Positions 5,438 through 10,048 of a stretch of DNA of 15,405 bases are shown one piece after another; within the stretch, counting starts at the first letter, position 1, and every line of letters starts with the position of its first letter. A model generated the notes under the pieces. The model saw only the letters and a program-made list of their open reading frames with translations. It had not been told where the DNA came from and did not search any database. Source of the DNA: Gemmatimonadota bacterium (GTDB lineage: Bacteria > Gemmatimonadota > Gemmatimonadetes > Gemmatimonadales > GWC2-71-9); contig JAGGAG010000049.1 of assembly GCA_017889745.1 (NCBI GenBank), forward strand, positions 1-15,405, read 5' to 3'. Both the position numbers and the translations under genes were made by a program.

Positions 5438-8368
5438 TCATGAGACGGGCTTGAGCGGCACGCAGACAGTGAACACTGCGCCGCCGCCCTCCGCGTCCGT
5501 GACCTTGATCGTGCCGCCCAGTGCCAGCACGGACCTCCGGACGAGGGCCAGACCAAGGCCCATGCCGCTGTTGACGACACCGACCTTCGATGTGGTGAAG
5601 GGCTCGAAGATCTGCTCGCGCATGTCAGGTGGTACCCCGGGTCCCGCGTCCGTAACCGAGAGCATGAACAACTGCCGCTCGTTCCAGGCCCGCACCGCGA
5701 CGCGGCCGTGCTCCGGCGAGGCGTCGATGGCGTTCTGCACCAGGTTGTAAATGGCCTGGCGCAGCAGGCCGGCGGGAACCCCGACCACACCCGGGGACCC
5801 GCTGGTATCCACCTCGATCGTCACGCTCGAGCTGCGGTTGATCTGCTGGATCATGGCAACGGCATCGGCGATGATGGTGCCGATCGACGAGCTGGCGGCG
5901 TCGCTCTCCGACCCCGGACGATAGGTTTCGTACAGCTGGCGCGTGATGCCGGCAATGCGGCCGATCTCACGCTCGATGGCCCCCACATAGCGATAGTAGG
6001 GGTGCGTTTCCGGGATGGCGTCCTTGACGAGCAGGAAGGAATTCTGGATGCCGGCCAGGGGATTGTTGATCTCATGGGCCACCTTGGCGGCCAGCCGTCC
6101 CATGGTGCTGATCGACTCCAGTTCGCGGATCGTGGCCTCTACCTGCTTCCGCTCGGTGACGTCACGGCCCTCAGCCAGCAGCTGGATGACCTGTCCCTCA
6201 TCGCCCAGGATCGGCTTGATCGAGAACTCGATCGTGGCACGGCGCCCACCGGGGCCCTCGAGCTCCTCCTGGTACTGCACGATCTTCCCGAGCTTCGCCT
6301 CATCGCAGGCCTTCCGGAGCCGCTCGACCCGTACCGGCGACCCGGCCCACGAGGGCGTTTCCCAGATGACCTTGCCGCGCATCTCCGCGGCGGTGAAGCC
6401 GGCGAAGTCGAGCGCGACGCGGTTGGCCTCGAGACAGGTGCAGTCGAGATCCAGCAGGGTCTTGAGCTGCACGCCGCCGTCGAACATGGCGCGAAAGCGG
6501 CGCTCGCTCGCGGCGAGCGCCTGGACGGCGTGCTTGCGCTCGGTGACATCGGCGATGGCGCCGAGGAGCCGGGTCGGCCGGCCGTCGGGCGCCCGCTCCG
6601 CGACGCGCCCGCGCTCCACGATCCAGTGCCATTCGCCGTCGCGCGCCTGCACGCGCGCCTCGACCTGGAGGGTGTCGGTCCGCCCCGCGAGGTGATCCTC
6701 GAGCGCGCGCTGCACGCGCGGGCGGTCCTCGGGGTGGACCAGGCTGTCCCACAACGCCGTGGCGCCCCGCGGCGTCAGCGTGCGCGGGTCGTACCCGAGC
6801 CCCCGCCAGACTCCCGCGCTGCGATGCGATTCCCTGGTATCCAGGTCCTCCTCCCAGAGACCGTCGGTGGAACTGTCCAGGGCATGCTGCAGCCGCTCCC
6901 GTTCGACGGTACGCGCCGCCGACTGCGTGAAATAGACGAGCCGGAGGAGCAGGCTCACGAGGACCGCCACGATGATGCCGAGGACCGCGATGACCTCGCG
7001 CAGGTCGGAACGGTAGAGGCCCTGCACCGACTGCATCGGCCAGGCGCTCACCCGCCACTGCAGCCCGCCCACGAGCACCGAATCGGTCGCGATCCAGGCG
7101 ACGTCGGGCGAGGGCTGGTTGACATGGTAGAGCTCGCGCTGGCGCCCATCGACCCGCACGCCATAGTCGCGGGGGTAGAGCGCCAGCGCCTGGGCCACGA
7201 GCCCGCCGGCGTCGACGAACGCCAGCAGGACGCCGCGGCACCGCTCATCGTCGCACGCCGGGGCACCGGCGAGCAGCATGGCGCCCAGCCCGACCCCGGA
7301 GACTTCCACGATGCCGATGGGTGCGCGGGCGCTGGCGATACCCCGTGCGGCTTCGTCGGCGAGCACGCGCACCATCGTCACCGAGTCGACCGGTGCCGCG
7401 TCGATGCCCGCGGAGGCCTTCATGACCCAAGCGGAATCGAGCCAGACCACCCTTTTCAGGCTGGGGTTGTCTTCCATGAGGCGCCGCATCCACGTGGCCC
7501 ATTCGCCGGGCCGGTCGGAGTCCTGATCGGCGGTGAACGCCGCGATACGCCCGACCAGCCTGAGCATGGACTGAAGCTCGCTGGAGATCTCCGCCCGCGC
7601 CGTCCGGGCGATTCCCTTCACCTGGCGCCGGCCTCGACCCTCCTCCTGGCTGGTGACGGCGCGGGTAAGGACCAGCGTGGTACACAGGGTGGCGACCCCA
7701 GCGGCGAGCGGCAGCCACGCCGGCAGGAGTGCCGGCGTGGCCTGCGCCCAGGCCACCACGACAAAGCTCGCCCCGATGCCGAGGAAGCCGACGAGGCCGG
7801 CGATGGCCACTCCGGTGACGGCGCCAAAGCGAAGGTCACTGAGGACACCGGTGCTGTAGGAGAGCAGCGTGACGGTGGACAGGGCGAGGAGCGTGAGCCC
7901 CACCGTGCCAACGATCCCGCGTGCAGCTTCCTCCGCGTGCGCGTACAGGAGCGTCAGCAACGCCGCGCCCACGAGCACGAAGGCAAGCGCGGTCGACGCA
8001 GCCATCCGCCCTGGGTACTCCGGATAGAGCTCGAAGGCGGTCGGGTCGGACACCAGGACCCTGTCGATGCCGAAATCGACGGATGCGATGTACTGGACGA
8101 GGGTGAGCCCGCCGATCAGGAGGGTGACCAGCGCGCCAGCGAGCAGCCAGCCGCGGCGGCCCTCTGCAATGCCGTGGAGACCGGCAGCGGCCCCCAGCAT
8201 GGCCAGGGCGGCATTCAGGTACATGGGCGGGTAGCCCTTGACGACGCTGACGAGCTCGACGACGCCCAGCAGCCAGCCCAGCGCCACCAGTGCGCCAACC
8301 GCGGCGCACACGACGGCCGCCCACCGTGCCACCATGCGGGCCCTGGCCCCATGCGTGCCGGTCAGCAC
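5438..8368 (-). CDS. Multi-sensor hybrid-free histidine kinase (membrane sensor, 2 PAS, HisKA, HATPase)
   Basis: 976-residue inner-membrane sensor kinase. Residues 12-235 hold about seven hydrophobic segments. A non-membrane region at about 240-455 reads as an extracytoplasmic CHASE-like sensor, closed by another membrane helix at about 456-482 (LREVIAVLGIIVAVLVSLLL). PAS 1 lies at about 491-615, with the PAS_3-like HPEDR and the closing DVTERK. PAS 2 lies at about 622-745, again ending DVTERK. The HisKA box VAHEINNPLAG gives phospho-acceptor H765. The ATPase has the N box YNLVQNAIDAS (N879), DAGPGV, the F box EPFTTSK and GMGLGLAL. There is no receiver domain. The GTG at 8368 is the longest supported start; an ATG at 8335 is possible and neither has a good ribosome site. 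It follows the DUF1328 gene by 43 bases and overlaps the regulator frame, so the three probably form an operon under attenuator copy B. Confidence 0.92.
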   Translation of the reverse strand: MLTGTHGARARMVARWAAVVCAAVGALVALGWLLGVVELVSVVKGYPPMYLNAALAMLGAAAGLHGIAEGRRGWLLAGALVTLLIGGLTLVQYIASVDFGIDRVLVSDPTAFELYPEYPGRMAASTALAFVLVGAALLTLLYAHAEEAARGIVGTVGLTLLALSTVTLLSYSTGVLSDLRFGAVTGVAIAGLVGFLGIGASFVVVAWAQATPALLPAWLPLAAGVATLCTTLVLTRAVTSQEEGRGRRQVKGIARTARAEISSELQSMLRLVGRIAAFTADQDSDRPGEWATWMRRLMEDNPSLKRVVWLDSAWVMKASAGIDAAPVDSVTMVRVLADEAARGIASARAPIGIVEVSGVGLGAMLLAGAPACDDERCRGVLLAFVDAGGLVAQALALYPRDYGVRVDGRQRELYHVNQPSPDVAWIATDSVLVGGLQWRVSAWPMQSVQGLYRSDLREVIAVLGIIVAVLVSLLLRLVYFTQSAARTVERERLQHALDSSTDGLWEEDLDTRESHRSAGVWRGLGYDPRTLTPRGATALWDSLVHPEDRPRVQRALEDHLAGRTDTLQVEARVQARDGEWHWIVERGRVAERAPDGRPTRLLGAIADVTERKHAVQALAASERRFRAMFDGGVQLKTLLDLDCTCLEANRVALDFAGFTAAEMRGKVIWETPSWAGSPVRVERLRKACDEAKLGKIVQYQEELEGPGGRRATIEFSIKPILGDEGQVIQLLAEGRDVTERKQVEATIRELESISTMGRLAAKVAHEINNPLAGIQNSFLLVKDAIPETHPYYRYVGAIEREIGRIAGITRQLYETYRPGSESDAASSSIGTIIADAVAMIQQINRSSSVTIEVDTSGSPGVVGVPAGLLRQAIYNLVQNAIDASPEHGRVAVRAWNERQLFMLSVTDAGPGVPPDMREQIFEPFTTSKVGVVNSGMGLGLALVRRSVLALGGTIKVTDAEGGGAVFTVCVPLKPVS

Positions 8369-8411
8369 GTGCCGCTCACATCGACCACTATGAACCCCTG
8401 GAGAGTACTGG

Positions 8412-8711
8412 TTACGCCCCTGTCTTCCGGCCGCCGATCAGCCCCACGAACAAGGCCACGAAGAAACCGGTGAGGAAGGCGAAGAAGAGTACCCGCGCCA
8501 GCCCCTCGACAGGAGAGGCGATGCCGAGAAAGGCGAAGAAACCGGCCACCAGTGCGGCCAGCAGCAGGCCCAGCGCCCAGCGGAGCATGAGGAACCTCCA
8601 GTGCAGTTGCTGCCACTTCGCGACGAGCCCGCTCGCGTTGATCGCGATGGGGGAGGTGAATTGCGTCTCGAACGGGGGGAAACGCGATCGCGATTCGGCG
8701 TATCGGGCCAT
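8412..8711 (-). CDS. DUF1328/YtjA-like small membrane protein with N-terminal extension
   Basis: The last 58 residues, from MLRWALGLLL to the C-terminal GGRKTGA, match the DUF1328 (YtjA) pattern: two hydrophobic helices with ARVLFFAFLTGFF in the second. The function of the family is unknown; members are often stress-associated. Two starts are credible. The ATG at 8588 gives the bare domain and has a strong GGAGG seven bases upstream. The ATG at 8711 adds 41 residues (from MARYAESRSRF), has AAGGA nine bases upstream and follows the attenuator T-run by 33 bases. I list the longer one because about 85 % of the extension's codons end in G or C, as expected of translated DNA here. Both may be used. 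The histidine kinase gene follows after 43 bases. Confidence 0.72.
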   Translation of the reverse strand: MARYAESRSRFPPFETQFTSPIAINASGLVAKWQQLHWRFLMLRWALGLLLAALVAGFFAFLGIASPVEGLARVLFFAFLTGFFVALFVGLIGGRKTGA

Positions 8712-8744
8712 GGCATTGCATCCTTCTAACGATCGTCCGGCGGG

Positions 8745-8794
8745 AAAGAAAAGAGGCGCGAACGGACCCCGGCCCCAAGGGTCCCCTCACGCCT
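8745..8794 (-). terminator. Intrinsic terminator of attenuator copy B
   Basis: Minus-strand base stem AGGCGTGA with TCGCGCCT (one G-T pair), then inner stem GGACCC/GGGTCC, followed by CTTTTCTTT. No gene precedes it on this strand within 500 bases, so its job is premature termination of the DUF1328 transcript and not the end of another operon. Confidence 0.6.
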
Positions 8795-8872
8795 TCGACT
8801 GGCGCGACACGGCTCGTCGCCCGTCAAGGTGACCCGGGTGCCTGCCCGGGTCCGTTGTCCATGCAGCCGCAA
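8745..8872 (-). promoter_or_regulatory. Leader attenuator element, copy B (candidate riboswitch)
   Basis: Minus-strand copy. In order: TTGCGGCTGCATGGACAA (8872-8855), identical at 14 of 18 positions to the same block in copy A; hairpin 1 GACCCGGG/CCCGGGTC (8852-8831); ACCTT (8830-8826); hairpin 2 GCGAC/GTCGC extended by GG/CC around a bulge (8822-8801); AGTC and GAAGGC (8796-8791); hairpin 3 GGACCC/GGGTCC (8784-8764); and a C/T tract TTTTCTTT (8752-8745). AGGCGTGA can pair with TCGCGCCT as a terminator base, in competition with the CCTT/AAGG pairing that encloses hairpin 2. Sequence outside the shared blocks differs from copy A while the pairing is kept. It precedes the DUF1328-kinase-regulator operon. 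Confidence 0.62.
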
Positions 8873-8918
8873 TATCGCGGCCCCCGCGCCCCGATGCCAG
8901 CCCCGCATCATCCTGGTC

Positions 8919-8950
8919 GCACCGGAGTAGTTAGTGGATGCGTCCGGTGC
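8919..8950. promoter_or_regulatory. Inverted repeat in the divergent intergenic region
   Basis: Perfect 8-base inverted repeat GCACCGGA/TCCGGTGC with a 16-base spacer. It stands between the two divergent leader elements, about 47 bases from copy B and 52 from copy C. The near-central placement suits an operator for a dimeric regulator acting on both promoters. No bound protein is known, so this is only a candidate. The rest of 8873-9001 shows no open frame or clear consensus promoter. Confidence 0.3.
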
Positions 8951-9001
8951 CGCCGGCCGGACTATCGGGCTTGTGATAACAGTCACCGCACCCGAAGGAA
9001 C

Positions 9002-9123
9002 GTGCGGTTACACTTGTTGTCGGCGCCGGGAGCCATCGGCGCCACCTTACTGCCGGGGGGAAGTTGCCCCCGATCGTGAAGGCGTGTTCCAGGGACCAGT
9101 CGGGCCCGGAATGCGCCTTTTTT
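9002..9123 (+). promoter_or_regulatory. Leader attenuator element, copy C (candidate riboswitch)
   Basis: Plus-strand copy, the most diverged. In order: GTGCGGTTACAC (9002-9013), a partial match to the 5' block of copies A and B; hairpin 1 GGCGCC/GGCGCC (9022-9043); ACCTT (9044-9048); hairpin 2 CGGGGG/CCCCCG (9054-9072); ATCGT then GAAGGCG (9078-9084); hairpin 3 (9089-9109); and CGCCTTTTTT (9114-9123). AAGGCGTGTT pairs with AATGCGCCTT over ten consecutive positions, two of them G-T, forming a strong terminator base; CCTT can compete for AAGG. Hairpin 2 has a quite different sequence from copies A and B but the same place and size. The T-run ends 39 bases before the start of the helix-hairpin-helix gene. 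Confidence 0.62.
9079..9123 (+). terminator. Intrinsic terminator of attenuator copy C
   Basis: Ten-pair base stem (9079-9088 with 9110-9119) extended by CC/GG, GGG/CCC and CC/GG with small bulges, followed by six T. It is the strongest of the three terminators. There is no plus-strand gene upstream of it for more than 6 kb, so it can only act on the leader of the gene that follows. Confidence 0.7.
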
Positions 9124-9162
9124 CATTTCCACCAATCGGCGCTCCGCGTCGAGGAGAGAGAC

Positions 9163-9525
9163 ATGCACAAGGTAATTCTCGCAGCCGCACTGATGGTACT
9201 CGGCGGCACGGCAGTGGCTTCGGCCCAGGCGACTCCCGCGACCCCACCCAAGGCGGACAGTGCCCAGAAGTGGTCGCACGACAGCGCGATGAAGCAGGGC
9301 GCGATGACTGACACCGCCATGAAGGAGGCAGGTCAGGTGGCGAGCATCGACGTGAACACGGCGACGCAGTCCCAGCTCGAGGCCATCCCGGCGCTCAAGC
9401 CGTACGCCGACAAGATCATCAAGGGCCGGCCGTACAAGTCGCTGGACCAGCTCGAGGAGAAGAACATTCTCCCGAAGGACGTGTTCGGTGCGACCAAGTC
9501 ACAACTCAAGGTGAGCAGCTACTGA
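9163..9525 (+). CDS. Secreted helix-hairpin-helix (ComEA-like) protein
   Basis: 120-residue exported protein. Residues 1-22 are a signal peptide (MHKVILAAALMVLGGTAVAS, cleavage near ASAQA). Residues 23-57 form a low-complexity linker rich in Ala, Lys and Asp. Residues 59-105 are a ComEA-type helix-hairpin-helix: VNTATQSQLEAIPALKPYAD, then KIIKGRPYKSLDQLEEKNIL. The hairpin position that is usually G-hydrophobic-G reads PALKP, so classical DNA-backbone binding is doubtful. Many short periplasmic proteins share this RPY-motif form without known function. The ATG at 9163 is fixed by GAGGAGAG just upstream and by the signal peptide; the frame extends upstream to a non-ATG codon at 9064, but that part lies inside attenuator copy C. 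It begins the plus-strand block that continues with the molybdenum hydroxylase. Confidence 0.85.
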   Translation: MHKVILAAALMVLGGTAVASAQATPATPPKADSAQKWSHDSAMKQGAMTDTAMKEAGQVASIDVNTATQSQLEAIPALKPYADKIIKGRPYKSLDQLEEKNILPKDVFGATKSQLKVSSY

Positions 9526-9545
9526 CCTGGTGATGTGAAGCGGAT

Positions 9546-9587
9546 ATCTTCCAGCCGGGAGATCACATGTACCACCCGGCTGGAGAT
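9546..9587 (+). promoter_or_regulatory. Hairpin covering the ribosome site of the 2Fe-2S subunit gene
   Basis: ATCTTCCAGCCGGG (9546-9559) pairs with CCCGGCTGGAGAT (9575-9587) over 13 base pairs with one bulged T and a 15-base loop. The 3' arm contains GGAG (9582-9585), the only ribosome site for the ATG at 9593. The fold would hide it. No T-run follows, so it is less likely to be an ordinary terminator of the preceding gene. Confidence 0.5.
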
Positions 9588-9592
9588 TCCGC

Positions 9593-10048
9593 ATGCAACT
9601 GTTCATCAACGGTGAGCGTCGCAGCTTCGACGGCGACGCCACCATGCCCCTCCTCTGGTACCTCCGCGACGAGCTCGGCCTAACAGGCACCAAGTACGGC
9701 TGCGGGATCGGGGCCTGCGGCGCCTGTACCGTGCACCTCGACGGCACCGCGATCCGCTCCTGCTCGACACCGATGCAGCTGCTCGAGGGCAAGCATGTCG
9801 TGACGATCGAGGGCCTCCACACCGACGGCAACCACCCGGTACAGGTGGCGTGGCGCGCGGCCAACGTGCCGCAGTGCGGCTACTGCCAGAGCGGCCAGAT
9901 CATGCAGGCCGCCGCCCTTCTCGAGACGACCCCTCACCCCACCGAGCAGGAAATCGACACCGCCATGACGGGCAACATCTGCCGCTGCGGCACCTACGGG
10001 CGGATCCGCGCCGCGATCCAGGCTGCGGCCAAAGGGGGTGCCTCGTGA
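9593..10048 (+). CDS. 2Fe-2S subunit of a xanthine dehydrogenase-family molybdenum hydroxylase (IorA-like)
   Basis: 151-residue electron-transfer subunit with two [2Fe-2S] clusters. The plant-ferredoxin-like N-terminal domain holds C37, C42, C45 and C57 (YGCGIGACGACTVHLDG). The helical C-terminal domain holds C95, C98, C130 and C132 (PQCGYCQSGQ and NICRCGTYGRI). All eight ligands are present and the length is normal for the family. It passes electrons from the Moco subunit encoded next; the two genes overlap as GTGA. The closest subtype by architecture is isoquinoline 1-oxidoreductase alpha, or aldehyde dehydrogenases of that kind, which lack a FAD subunit and pass electrons to a cytochrome. 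No cytochrome or FAD-subunit gene follows here. The ATG at 9593 has GGAG seven bases upstream, within the hairpin at 9546-9587. Confidence 0.93.
   Translation: MQLFINGERRSFDGDATMPLLWYLRDELGLTGTKYGCGIGACGACTVHLDGTAIRSCSTPMQLLEGKHVVTIEGLHTDGNHPVQVAWRAANVPQCGYCQSGQIMQAAALLETTPHPTEQEIDTAMTGNICRCGTYGRIRAAIQAAAKGGAS

Noticed and set aside
5708..8473. Very long plus-strand open frame opposite the histidine kinase
   Set aside because: It is a GC-rich antisense shadow: the minus strand carries complete PAS, HisKA and HATPase motifs, while the plus-strand product is a low-complexity Arg/Asp/His-rich chain without motifs.
9064..9162. N-terminal extension of the helix-hairpin-helix protein
   Set aside because: It uses a non-ATG start inside attenuator copy C and would destroy the signal peptide at the N-terminus.
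9850..10044. N-terminal extension of the Moco subunit to 9850
   Set aside because: It coincides with the 3' half of the 2Fe-2S subunit in another frame. The GTG at 10045 with AAGGGGG and the Tat signal directly after it mark the true start.
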